Source: Thermus brockianus | GTDB lineage: Bacteria; Deinococcota; Deinococci; Deinococcales; Thermaceae | Length of the DNA stretch: 64,000 nt | Direction of reading: 5' to 3' | Assembly (NCBI RefSeq): GCF_001880325.1 | Contig: NZ_CP016312.1 | Location: 62,001 to 126,000 of the forward strand | In this document: positions 17,488 through 24,818 of the stretch, piece after piece | Layout of the letters: the number at the start of each line of letters is the position of its first letter | How positions within the stretch are numbered: the first letter of the stretch is position 1 | Notes under the pieces: model-generated | What the model saw: only the letters and a program-made list of their open reading frames with translations | Databases searched by the model: none | Told to the model about the DNA's origin: nothing | Made by a program: the position numbers and the translations under genes

Positions 17488-18410
17488 AGGTCGGGAAGCC
17501 TTTGGGCCGCTTCCTTGAGCCTTTCCCGGGAGGCGTGGAGGTAGATCTGGGTGGTGGCGATGGACTCGTGGCCCAAGAGGTCCTTCACGGCATCCAGCTC
17601 CACGCCCACCTCCACCAACAAGGTGGCGTAGGCGTGGCGGAGCTTGTGGGGGGTGAAGCGCCGGGGGTCAAGGCCCGCCCGTAGGGCGGCCTCCCGGAAC
17701 TTGGCCTCCACCCAGCGGGCGGAAGGGGTGCGCCCCCGGCGGCGGCCCTGCGAGAAAGTGAAAACCGGAACATTCCCTTGGGGAAGGCCCAGCTCCAGGA
17801 GGGCCTCCCGGGCCGTCTTGGAAAGGGGCACGAGCCGCTCCTTGTTGCCCTTGCCCACCACCCGCACCGCCACAGGAAGGCCCTTTTCCAGCACCAGGTT
17901 CCGCCCCTTAAGGGAGAGGGCCTCGGAGATGCGCAAGCCGGTGCCGTAGAGGAAGCGGGCCAAGCCGCTGAGGAGCTTGGCCGCCTTGTCCTCGGCGAAG
18001 GCCGAGAGGAAGCGCTTAAGCTCCTCGGGGTTTGGGTGCAGGGGCAGCCTGCGGCCCGCCTTGGGCCGGCCGATGCCCTCCGTGGGGTCGTCCACCGCCT
18101 CGCCCCGCACCTGGGCGAGGTAGCGGTAGTAGCTCCTCAGGGCCGCCAAGAACCCTTGGACCCTTCTTGGGGACCAGCGCTCGGCGAGCAGAAGGGCCCG
18201 CACCGCCTCGGGGCCTGGGGGGAGGGCGTGGGCCTCGAGGAACCGGAACCAGAAGGCCAGGTCCTGGAGGTACCGGCGGACCCCCCTTGGGGAGTAGCCC
18301 CGTTCCAGGAGGAGGTATTCCGCATAGGGGGCGAGGGGGGTAAGGGCGTTATCGGGGCTTTTAACACCGAGGGTTTTCCAAAGAACCTGGGTGGGGGTAC
18401 TGGGGTCCAT
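17484..18410 (-). CDS. tyrosine recombinase (XerC/XerD family)
   Basis: 308 residues from ATG 18410 (MDPSTPTQVLW). The N-terminal core-binding domain (LLLERGYSPRGVRRYLQDL) is followed by a complete catalytic domain: Arg in GTGLRISEAL, Lys in VVGKGNKERLVPL, His-x-x-Arg in PHKLRHAYATLLVE, His in LGHESIATTQ and the nucleophilic Tyr in IYLHAS. It probably resolves chromosome dimers, although an integrase role cannot be excluded. I chose the inner ATG rather than the one at 18425 because TATAAT lies 6 nt upstream of it, a leaderless start of the kind common in Thermus. The gene marks the left border of the aromatic catabolism block. Confidence 0.9.
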   Translation of the reverse strand: MDPSTPTQVLWKTLGVKSPDNALTPLAPYAEYLLLERGYSPRGVRRYLQDLAFWFRFLEAHALPPGPEAVRALLLAERWSPRRVQGFLAALRSYYRYLAQVRGEAVDDPTEGIGRPKAGRRLPLHPNPEELKRFLSAFAEDKAAKLLSGLARFLYGTGLRISEALSLKGRNLVLEKGLPVAVRVVGKGNKERLVPLSKTAREALLELGLPQGNVPVFTFSQGRRRGRTPSARWVEAKFREAALRAGLDPRRFTPHKLRHAYATLLVEVGVELDAVKDLLGHESIATTQIYLHASRERLKEAAQRLPDL

Positions 18411-18416
18411 GGGGGC

Positions 18417-18422
18417 ATTATA
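18417..18422 (-). promoter_or_regulatory. -10 box of a leaderless recombinase transcript
   Basis: A perfect TATAAT on the - strand, separated by the six bases GCCCCC from ATG 18410. No good -35 hexamer is found at 16-18 nt; that region is occupied by the palindrome at 18427-18446. Confidence 0.6.
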
Positions 18423-18426
18423 CATG

Positions 18427-18446
18427 CGCGAAAGAAATCTTTCGCG
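18427..18446. repeat. 20-bp perfect palindrome over the recombinase promoter
   Basis: Two 9-bp arms, CGCGAAAGA and TCTTTCGCG, flank a two-base centre. It covers the spacer and -35 zone of the leaderless recombinase promoter, so an operator is the best guess. It also lies just after the stop of the upstream catabolic operon (18477), so a transcript hairpin ending that operon is possible, but no T-run follows it. Confidence 0.6.
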
Positions 18447-18476
18447 AACACAATCCAGGCCCGAACCACTCCCTGG

Positions 18477-19262
18477 CTAATCGGGCTCCAGCACCCCGCT
18501 CAGCGCCCCCAGCTGCTCCGCCGCCGCCCTTGCCACCCGCGGTTTTACCCCGATCTCCGCCAGAAGTTCCGCCGCCGCCAGCATCTCCTCGCGCCGCCTC
18601 CCAGCGTGGCGCAAGCTTCCCTCCACCAACCGCTCCACCAGGGCCTCGTCGGCCTCTTTCAAGGTTTGGGCGACGTTGGCCTTAAGCTCCGCCTCCAAGC
18701 CCAGGCGTCGCGCCCCCTCCAAGGCTTCCATCACCGCCGCCGCCATTCCCTTGAAGAAGACGCTTCGCAGAAGCTTTCGGGTAGCCGCATCCCCCGGGGC
18801 CTCCCCCACGACCTCCACCACGGCTCCCAGGGGTTCCAGGCGTTCCCGATAGGCGAAAGCCCCGGACCCCGAAGCCAGGGAGGGGGTCTTAAGCCCCTTC
18901 CCCGGCACCGGACTCATCAGGGCCACGTCGGCGAAAAGCGCTCCTGTGGGGGCAAGGATTGCCGCCAAGGAGCGCTTGAGCTTGGGGGATGCGGTGTTCA
19001 GGTCAGCGTAGACGGCGCCTGGGCTCAGAACGGGGGCCACCTTCTCCGCCACCTCCAGGGCCACCCGGGCCCAGTTCACGGAAAGGACCACTTGGGCTCC
19101 ATGGGCCGCCTCCCTTTCGCTTTGGGCGCGGTGGATGCCGGGCACGTTTTTTTCCGGAATGGGGTCGTACCCCACCACCTCGGCCCCCGCCTGGACAAGA
19201 TCCCAGGCGATGGCCGAGCCCGCCTCCCCAAGGCCTAGCACCGCCACCCGGAGCCTAGCCAT
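18477..19262 (-). CDS. NAD(P)-dependent dehydrogenase, 6-phosphogluconate dehydrogenase-like with DUF1932 C-terminus
   Basis: 261 residues. The Rossmann start RVAVLGLGEAGSAIAWDLVQAG and the 3-hydroxyacid dehydrogenase-like pattern (DLNTASPKLKRSLAAILAPTGALFADVALMSPVPGKG) are followed by a helical C-terminal domain with RKLLRSVFFKGMAAAVMEALEG, typical of DUF1932 proteins. The substrate is unknown. As the last gene of the ring-cleavage operon 23180-18477, it could oxidise the ring-cleavage semialdehyde or its hemiacetal, a job done by LigC-type enzymes in the classical 4,5-cleavage pathway (inference). ATG 19262 overlaps the previous stop by 8 nt. Confidence 0.75.
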   Translation of the reverse strand: MARLRVAVLGLGEAGSAIAWDLVQAGAEVVGYDPIPEKNVPGIHRAQSEREAAHGAQVVLSVNWARVALEVAEKVAPVLSPGAVYADLNTASPKLKRSLAAILAPTGALFADVALMSPVPGKGLKTPSLASGSGAFAYRERLEPLGAVVEVVGEAPGDAATRKLLRSVFFKGMAAAVMEALEGARRLGLEAELKANVAQTLKEADEALVERLVEGSLRHAGRRREEMLAAAELLAEIGVKPRVARAAAEQLGALSGVLEPD

Positions 19263-19926
19263 GGCCTCCCTCCTCCCGAAGCCGCGCCGCTTGGGCCAAT
19301 TGCTCCGCCACGCGCTCCCTGAGCCCATAGAGGTCCAAGGAGAGCTCTCCCCCCGCAAACCGTTCGCGCAAGCGCCCCTCGCGTTCTGCCCGTTCCCGGG
19401 CCTTTTGCAACACCTCCCGGGCCCGCTCCCGGGGAACCACCACCACCCCGTCCCCATCCAGGACCAGGTAGTCCCCAAGCCGCACCTCCACGCCCCCTAG
19501 GAAGACGGGAACCCCCAGGCCCAAAAGCCTCTCCCGCTTCGCCCCCTTAGGGCTCACCCACCGGGCCCAGACGGGCAGGCCCAGGGCCGCTAGCTCGTCG
19601 GCATCCCGCACCGCTCCGTCCACCAGGATGGCCGCCGCCCCTTGGGCCTTGGCCTGGGTGGCCAGGAGTTCCCCCACCAGGGCCACGGGTTCCGCTGCCG
19701 CTTGGGCCAGGACCAGGACCTCCCCCGGCTTTAGGGCAGCCATGGCCGCATGGGCCCCCAGGTTGTCCCCCGGGGCGCAGAGCACGGGAAAAGCGGGGCC
19801 CGCCGCCTTGACCCCCGGGGGAAAACGCAGGAAGGAAAGCGGAACAAGTCCCTCCCGCCCCGAGGCCTCGTAAACGGTAGCGCTACCCAGCTCGGCGAGC
19901 GCTTTCACCTCTTCTGGCGTAAGCAT
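19255..19926 (-). CDS. RraA-fold aldolase, 4-carboxy-4-hydroxy-2-oxoadipate / HMG aldolase-like
   Basis: 223 residues of the RraA/HMG-aldolase fold. The family active-site pattern, a glycine-rich turn followed some 20 residues later by R-D, is seen as VGELLATQAKAQG then VDGAVRDADEL, where the aspartate helps bind Mg and the arginine the pyruvyl group. Class II pyruvate aldolases of this type (LigK/GalC/ProA) split 4-carboxy-4-hydroxy-2-oxoadipate into pyruvate and oxaloacetate. The gene directly follows a GalB-like hydratase gene, the enzyme that makes that substrate, which argues against the RNase E-inhibitor role of true RraA. Confidence 0.8.
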   Translation of the reverse strand: MLTPEEVKALAELGSATVYEASGREGLVPLSFLRFPPGVKAAGPAFPVLCAPGDNLGAHAAMAALKPGEVLVLAQAAAEPVALVGELLATQAKAQGAAAILVDGAVRDADELAALGLPVWARWVSPKGAKRERLLGLGVPVFLGGVEVRLGDYLVLDGDGVVVVPRERAREVLQKARERAEREGRLRERFAGGELSLDLYGLRERVAEQLAQAARLREEGGHG

Positions 19927-19934
19927 GCCACCTC

Positions 19935-20645
19935 CTACAGGCTTCGCACCACCTGGGGCAGGACCCGCTGGAAGGCCTCTGCCTTCTCTATGTCCTTTAG
20001 GCCCGAGATCCGCCGGGCGTGGTTGGCCCGGTGCTCCGCCCGTTCGGCGTAGTAGCGCCGCAGGTACGCCTGGGATGCAAAGACCTCCATGGCCTTAAGC
20101 TTCTTCTCCCACACCGGGGTGATGTCCAGGAAGAGGTTGGGCACGAAGCCGCAGAGCTCCGGCTGGTGGGGTTCAAAAAGGAGGAACTCCGGCGGGCGGA
20201 TAGTCTTAAAGGCGCTCGCCACCCCTGCGCCCGAAGCCAACTGCCGGGCGAGCTCCGTGGCCTCGTAGGCCACCGGGTGGTCGGGGTTGAAGGGGTCCTT
20301 GGGGGTATGCGTCATGAGCACATCCGGGGCGAAGTCCACCAGAACTTCCACCAAGCGCCCTAAGGCTTTCTCGTCCACCCGCAAGGGGTAGTCCCCCAGG
20401 TCCAGGGGCACAAACTCGGCTCCCAGAATGGCCGCCGCCCGGCTTGCCTCCTCCTGGCGGATGGCTTTCACCCGCTCCAGGGTCTGCCCCGGCTCCTTCC
20501 AAAGCTCCCCCGACTCCCCCCGCTCCCCATAGCTCAAGGCCACCACCAGGGCCTTACCCCCTTGGGCCACGGTGAGGGCGATGGCCCCACCGGCCCGCCA
20601 CACGAAATCCGCCGCATGGGCGCTCACCACCAACAGGCGCTTCAC
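19935..20645 (-). CDS. galB: PIG-L/LmbE-family metal hydrolase fold, 4-oxalomesaconate hydratase (GalB)-like
   Basis: 236 residues. The LmbE metal motifs are present: HAADFVWRAGG (His-x-x-Asp form) near the N-terminus and NPDHPVAYEA later. Most LmbE proteins are sugar deacetylases, but the opening SAHAADFVWRAGGAIAL resembles, from memory, GalB of Pseudomonas putida, which hydrates 4-oxalomesaconate in gallate degradation. The neighbouring aldolase is the next enzyme of that pathway. It overlaps the upstream DUF6282 gene by 4 nt. Confidence 0.75.
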   Translation of the reverse strand: MKRLLVVSAHAADFVWRAGGAIALTVAQGGKALVVALSYGERGESGELWKEPGQTLERVKAIRQEEASRAAAILGAEFVPLDLGDYPLRVDEKALGRLVEVLVDFAPDVLMTHTPKDPFNPDHPVAYEATELARQLASGAGVASAFKTIRPPEFLLFEPHQPELCGFVPNLFLDITPVWEKKLKAMEVFASQAYLRRYYAERAEHRANHARRISGLKDIEKAEAFQRVLPQVVRSL

Positions 20646-21553
20646 TCCTTCCCTCCCCTCGCCAGCTTTGCGGGTACAGTCACCGCCATATGCCGCACCT
20701 CCTCGTCGCTAAACCCGGCCTGCAGGAGCCGGTCGGCAAAGAGGGCAAGCCCTTCCTCCACAGGCGGGTTGGCCGGCTGGCCGAGGTCCGTGGACAGAAG
20801 GCTCTGTTCCACCCCCGCCTCCCGGATGGCGCGAAAGAGCTTCTCCCAGGGAACCTTCCCCGTGTGGGAGGGTGCAAAGCAACGTTCCAAATACACCCCC
20901 TGGGAGGCCAGGTAGCGCTGGTCGCTCAGGGGAAGGTCTTGGGTGGGATAGTCGGGGTGGGTGACCACCACGTGGGATACCCCTTCTTCCAAGGCCGCCT
21001 CCACAACCTTCAGGATTTCCTCCCGCGAGAGATGCCCCGTGGCCACCACCATCTGGTGGCGGGCGGCAACCTTGAGAACCGCCCGGGCCTCGGGCCTCAC
21101 CTTGCCCTTGGCATCCAGGACCTCTATGGGGGGTGGTAAAAGCCCTGCCTCTCGGAAAGCTTCCTGTAGCTTAGCCCACTGGGGCCTCTTCCCTGGGGGC
21201 AGCCCCGCTACCTCGCGGGCCTCGTTGGCCGCGTCCACCGTGGGGAACCAGAGGAAGCGAGCCCCAGCCCGTGCGGCGATCTCCACCGCCAGGGGGTTTA
21301 GCCCCCCTACCCCGTGGTTGAGCACGATGGCTCCCAGGACCTCTACTCCGGGCACCGCCCCCCCCACCACCTGGGCCCGTTCCGCCGTGGGGGCGTAGTG
21401 GGACTTCAGAACAAACCCCCTAAGGCCCACCTGGCGAAACCGCTCGGCCAGGGCTAGATCGTGGATCCTCCTGGGAAGGATGTCGGGTTCCACGTGGACG
21501 TGGAGGTCGTAAGCCCCCTGAACCAGGGCCCAAGCCCGCTCGCTGGGCGTCAT
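20642..21553 (-). CDS. DUF6282-type amidohydrolase-fold metal hydrolase
   Basis: 303 residues from ATG 21553, which forms an ATGA overlap with the GntR gene. Amidohydrolase-like metal ligands can be picked out in order: YDLHVHVEPD (His-x-His), LKSHY, ATGHLSREE, VTHPDYP and STDLGQ. Biochemical data on this family are scarce. In this operon it stands where the classical 4,5-cleavage pathway has LigI, an amidohydrolase that opens 2-pyrone-4,6-dicarboxylate, so lactonase activity is an attractive guess. Decarboxylation of a ring-cleavage product is another. Neither can be read from sequence alone. Confidence 0.7.
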   Translation of the reverse strand: MTPSERAWALVQGAYDLHVHVEPDILPRRIHDLALAERFRQVGLRGFVLKSHYAPTAERAQVVGGAVPGVEVLGAIVLNHGVGGLNPLAVEIAARAGARFLWFPTVDAANEAREVAGLPPGKRPQWAKLQEAFREAGLLPPPIEVLDAKGKVRPEARAVLKVAARHQMVVATGHLSREEILKVVEAALEEGVSHVVVTHPDYPTQDLPLSDQRYLASQGVYLERCFAPSHTGKVPWEKLFRAIREAGVEQSLLSTDLGQPANPPVEEGLALFADRLLQAGFSDEEVRHMAVTVPAKLARGGKE

Positions 21554-22206
21554 AGCGGGCCTCCCTTCGCCTGGCGCAAAGCCGCCAGAACGCCTTCCAG
21601 GTGCTCCCGCATGGCCCTTTCGGCCCCCTCCTCGTTGCGGGCGGCCACGGCTTCCAAAATTCGGGCGTGTTCCTCTAGCGAGCGCTGTGAACGCCCGGGA
21701 ACCAAAACGGTCCGGTACTGGTGGCGCACCCCTTGGGCCCTCAGGGCCTCGATGAGCCGCTTGGCCGTCTGGTGCCTCGAGGCCTCCACCAGGGTCCGGT
21801 GGAAGGCGGCGTTGAGCTCGGACATGCCCAGGAGATCCCCTTGCGCGAACCGCTCCCGCATCTCTGCGAGGATTTCCCGAAGCCGGGCCACCTCCTCCGG
21901 CGTGGCGCGGCGGGCGGCGTAGCGGGCCGCCAGGCATTCCAAAGCCATGCGGGCCTCGAGGACCTCCACCGCCTCTTCCTCCGAGATGGCCCGCACCCAG
22001 GCCCCACGGTAGGGAGCGCTTTCCACCAGACCATCCTGCTCCAGCTTGGCCAAGGCGGTGCGGATAGCGGCCCGCCCAAGGCCGAAGCGCTCGGAAAGGT
22101 CCTTTTCTACAAGGCGCTGCCCCGGAAGGAGTTCCCCCGTAAGGATAGCCTCCCGCAGGAGATGGTAGGCCTGCTGTACCTCCGTGGTCTTGTCCGCAGC
22201 CGGCAT
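21550..22206 (-). CDS. GntR-family transcriptional regulator (FCD/FadR subfamily)
   Basis: 218 residues. A winged helix-turn-helix occupies about residues 12-75 (LLPGQRLVEKDLSERFGLGR, then AAIRTALAKLEQDGLVE). The C-terminal FCD domain is all helical with metal-binding type residues (ELNAAFHRTLVEAS, SLEEHARILEAVAARN). FCD regulators usually sense carboxylic acids. The gene is second in the operon it probably controls. The palindrome AAATTGT-CA-ACAATTT at 23223-23238, with its TTGT/ACAA half sites, is a plausible operator, and a near copy lies at 36978. The start overlaps the dioxygenase stop by 1 nt. Confidence 0.87.
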   Translation of the reverse strand: MPAADKTTEVQQAYHLLREAILTGELLPGQRLVEKDLSERFGLGRAAIRTALAKLEQDGLVESAPYRGAWVRAISEEEAVEVLEARMALECLAARYAARRATPEEVARLREILAEMRERFAQGDLLGMSELNAAFHRTLVEASRHQTAKRLIEALRAQGVRHQYRTVLVPGRSQRSLEEHARILEAVAARNEEGAERAMREHLEGVLAALRQAKGGPL

Positions 22207-23180
22207 TAGGCCTCCTCCACCGGGGGGACCCCGTAGGTGTGGAAGGTTTCCACCGTCTTCAAGCCCCAGGCCTGCCCCCTCTTTCGCTCCTCCTCGTTCC
22301 AGACGATGGGCCTCCAGTCGGGGGCAAGGAGGAGGCGCGCTCCGGGGCAGGCGATCTCAAAACGGCATCCACCGGGCTCGTAGACGTAGAGGAAGAAGGT
22401 CTGCTGAATGGCGTGCTTGTGGGGGCCCGTTTCAATGTGGACCCCGTGTTCCAAGCAGATGTCCGCCGCCCGCAGGACCTCCTCTCGGCTGTCCACGGCG
22501 TAGGTGAAGTGGTGTAGCCTACCCCTCACTCCCAAGTGGTCTTTCGTCACGGCCACATCGTAAGTCTTGTTGTTGCACGTAAGCCAGGCCCCCTGTTCGC
22601 TCCCATCGCTAAAGATGATCTGCTCGGTGACCTTCATGCCCAAGAAGCGCTCCATGAACTCCCGCACCGCCCCCACGTCGGACACCAGGATGTTGATGTG
22701 GTCCAATCGCCTAAGGTTCGCTCCCCTTCCCGGGAAGCGGGAGGCCTGGTTCTTGAGGGCAGGGCGGGTAGCCTCGGTGGGGGTGTACCAACGGGTTTCG
22801 TAGTAAAGCTCCATTAGGTGCCCATCCGGGGTGCGGAACCGGTAGGCGGGGCCGTGCCCCAGGTCCCCATCTGTCCACCCCTCCCCAAGGCCGGAGGCCT
22901 CGAGGGCCTTCACCCGACGGGTTAACGCTTCCGGGCTCTTGACACGAAAGGCGAAATGGCCCAAAGCGGGCTTGGTGCCCGCAGTGAGCTTGAGGGTATG
23001 GTACTCGTAATCATCCCAACCCCGAAGGTAAACGGAATCCCCCTCCTGCCCGCTTACCGTCATCCCCATGACCTCGGTGAAGAACGATAGGCTGGCCTCG
23101 GGTTTGGGGGTGATGAGCTCCACGTGGCCCAGGTGGGCTAGGTCGCCATAAGGCCAACGGGCGTATTCGCCTCCTTCCAT
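22206..23180 (-). CDS. type I extradiol ring-cleavage dioxygenase (VOC superfamily)
   Basis: 324 residues, two VOC modules in the catechol 2,3-dioxygenase arrangement. The iron ligands of the C-terminal module are visible: H161 in RRLDHINILV, a histidine of RLHHFTY (223/224) and E275 in CRFEIA. Candidate second-sphere residues are HKHAI (about 254-258) and the tyrosines of FLYVYEPGG. It is clearly a paralogue of the 36001-36972 enzyme. Because its operon continues with GalB-like and CHA-aldolase-like genes, the substrate may be a carboxylated catechol such as protocatechuate (inference). It has a strong ribosome site, GAGGAGGT, 7 nt before ATG. Confidence 0.88.
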   Translation of the reverse strand: MEGGEYARWPYGDLAHLGHVELITPKPEASLSFFTEVMGMTVSGQEGDSVYLRGWDDYEYHTLKLTAGTKPALGHFAFRVKSPEALTRRVKALEASGLGEGWTDGDLGHGPAYRFRTPDGHLMELYYETRWYTPTEATRPALKNQASRFPGRGANLRRLDHINILVSDVGAVREFMERFLGMKVTEQIIFSDGSEQGAWLTCNNKTYDVAVTKDHLGVRGRLHHFTYAVDSREEVLRAADICLEHGVHIETGPHKHAIQQTFFLYVYEPGGCRFEIACPGARLLLAPDWRPIVWNEEERKRGQAWGLKTVETFHTYGVPPVEEA

Positions 23181-23202
23181 AGGGAATACCTCCTCAACGG
23201 CT

Positions 23203-23232
23203 AGGCTACCCTAGCGTCAACCAAATTGTCAA
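23203..23232 (-). promoter_or_regulatory. promoter of the GntR-controlled ring-cleavage operon
   Basis: On the - strand TTGACA (23232-23227), an 18-nt spacer and TAGCCT (23208-23203). The -35 lies inside the GntR-type palindrome. The same hexamers and spacing occur at 36984-37013. Confidence 0.7.
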
Positions 23233-23238
23233 CAATTT
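23223..23238. promoter_or_regulatory. GntR-type operator, copy 1
   Basis: Perfect 16-bp palindrome, AAATTGT/ACAATTT around CA, covering the -35 of the ring-cleavage operon. Copy 2 at 36978-36993 differs at one position when read in promoter orientation. Confidence 0.7.
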
Positions 23239-23252
23239 ATTCCGAGGTTCGG

Positions 23253-23269
23253 GTTCGCTATAGCGGAAC
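23253..23269 (+). promoter_or_regulatory. IclR-type site A, upstream of the aldehyde dehydrogenase operon
   Basis: GTTCGCTATAGCGGAAC, i.e. GTTCG-N6-CGGAAC. The centre is 40 bp upstream of a TACCCT -10 box at 23301-23306, where no -35 hexamer is visible, so activation is likely. It resembles sites of IclR-family regulators of aromatic pathways (PcaR type, as I recall). Sites B and C lie at 35496 and 41228. Confidence 0.6.
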
Positions 23270-23325
23270 ACCCCCGTAGCCACCCCTCCCCTTTTTGCCC
23301 TACCCTGGGTCTTGGAGGCCAAAAC

Positions 23326-24789
23326 ATGGTGCAAACGGCGAAACCCGTGCGGTTATACATTGGCGGCGTTTGGCGGGAGGCACAAACCGGAAAGCGCTTT
23401 GTTCGTAGGAGTCCCCTGGATGGGGAGATGGCAAGCGAGGCGGAAGCGGCGGGCTTTGAGGACGCCCGAGAGGCGGTGGAAAGCGCCGAAAAGGCGTTTT
23501 TCACCTGGTCGGAAACGCCCCCAAGCGAACGGCGCGAGCTACTTTGGCGGGCCGCAGAGGCCCTCGAGGCCAGGAGGCCCGCCTTCGTGGAGGCCATGGT
23601 AGCGGAAACGGGGAGCACCCCTGGGTGGGCCGAGTTCAACGTACACCTGGCAGCGGGAATGTTCAAGGAGGCCGCCGCCCTCACCACGCAAATCACAGGG
23701 GAAGTCATCCCCTCCGACCGGCCAGGAACCCTTGCCTTCGCCATCCGTCAACCCGTGGGGGTGGTCCTCAGCCTTGCGCCCTGGAACGCCCCCGTGATCC
23801 TGGGAGTGCGTGCCCTGGCCACGCCCCTTGCCTGCGGTAATACCGTGGTTTTCAAAGGTTCCGAGCTTTCCCCCAAAACCCACGCCCTTATCGTGGAGGC
23901 CTTGGAGGAAGCGGGGTTTCCCCCGGGGGTCGTTAACTTCCTTACCACTTCCCCCGAAGACGCTCCCCAGGTGGTGGAGGCCCTCATCGCCCACCCTGCC
24001 GTGCGCCGGGTCAATTTTACCGGTTCTACCCGTACGGGAAGGATAATTGCCGAGCTTTGCGGGCGCCACCTGAAACCGGTCCTGTTAGAGCTCGGTGGTA
24101 AGGCACCGGCCATCGTGCTTAGGGACGCTAATCTGGAAGAAGCGGCCAACGCTATCGCCTTTGGTGCATTCGCCAACCAAGGACAGATCTGCATGTCCAC
24201 CGAGCGGCTCGTGGTGGAAGAAGCGGTGGCGGATGCCCTGGTGGAGCGGCTAGCGCAGAAAGCCCAACGCCTTGCCGTGGGAGATCCCCGTCGGGAACCC
24301 GTGGCGCTCAGTTGTCTGGTGGATCCCAAGGCCACAGACCGCGTGGCTGAACTCCTCGAGGAGGCCCTCGCCCAAGGGGCCACGCTCGTAGCCGGTGGAC
24401 GGAGGGAAGGCCCCTTCCTCTGGCCTACCGTAGTGGACCATGTAACCCCTAAAATGCGCCTCTACCACGAGGAATCCTTTGGCCCGGTGGTGGCGGTGGT
24501 GCGGGTCAAGGATGAAGAGGAAGCCCTGAGGGTGGCCAACGACACCGAGTACGGTCTCTCCGCAGCCATCTTCACCCAGGACATCGCCAAGGGCCTCCGG
24601 CTAGCTAAGCGGATTCAGTCCGGCATCTGCCACATCAACGGTCCCACGGTCCACGACGAGCCCCAGATGCCCTTTGGGGGCGTGAAAGCTTCCGGATTTG
24701 GGCGCTTTGGCGGCCGGGCTGGAATCCATGAATTCACTGAGCTTCGCTGGATCACGGTACAAACGGAACCTCTGCACTACCCCTTCTAA
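23326..24789 (+). CDS. aromatic aldehyde dehydrogenase (vanillin/salicylaldehyde dehydrogenase-like)
   Basis: 487-residue NAD(P)-dependent aldehyde dehydrogenase. The catalytic cysteine lies in FANQGQICMSTERL, the general-base glutamate in LLELGGKAP, and the cofactor region in LAPWNAPVILGVRALATPLACGNTVV. The pattern resembles the vanillin and salicylaldehyde dehydrogenase branch, which oxidises aromatic aldehydes to benzoic acids. It is followed 29 nt later by a full Liv-type importer. A vanillin- or hydroxybenzaldehyde-type substrate feeding PobA or the dioxygenases would fit (inference). Codon use is visibly less G/C-ending than in genes such as 15122-16726. Confidence 0.85.
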   Translation: MVQTAKPVRLYIGGVWREAQTGKRFVRRSPLDGEMASEAEAAGFEDAREAVESAEKAFFTWSETPPSERRELLWRAAEALEARRPAFVEAMVAETGSTPGWAEFNVHLAAGMFKEAAALTTQITGEVIPSDRPGTLAFAIRQPVGVVLSLAPWNAPVILGVRALATPLACGNTVVFKGSELSPKTHALIVEALEEAGFPPGVVNFLTTSPEDAPQVVEALIAHPAVRRVNFTGSTRTGRIIAELCGRHLKPVLLELGGKAPAIVLRDANLEEAANAIAFGAFANQGQICMSTERLVVEEAVADALVERLAQKAQRLAVGDPRREPVALSCLVDPKATDRVAELLEEALAQGATLVAGGRREGPFLWPTVVDHVTPKMRLYHEESFGPVVAVVRVKDEEEALRVANDTEYGLSAAIFTQDIAKGLRLAKRIQSGICHINGPTVHDEPQMPFGGVKASGFGRFGGRAGIHEFTELRWITVQTEPLHYPF

Positions 24790-24818
24790 AGGGCTGCACT
24801 TTATGGAGGAGGTGAACC

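Noticed and set aside
18427-18446. The palindrome as the dif site of the recombinase
   Set aside because: Xer sites have two 11-bp arms around a 6-8 bp centre; here the arms are 9 bp with a 2-bp centre, and the position over the promoter suits an operator better.
19255-19926. RraA, the RNase E activity inhibitor
   Set aside because: Context with a GalB-like gene and the aldolase active-site pattern favours a pyruvate aldolase.
19935-20645. Sugar N-deacetylase of the LmbE family (mycothiol/bacillithiol type)
   Set aside because: The position between a hydrolase and an aldolase in a ring-cleavage operon, and the GalB-like opening, argue for the hydratase.
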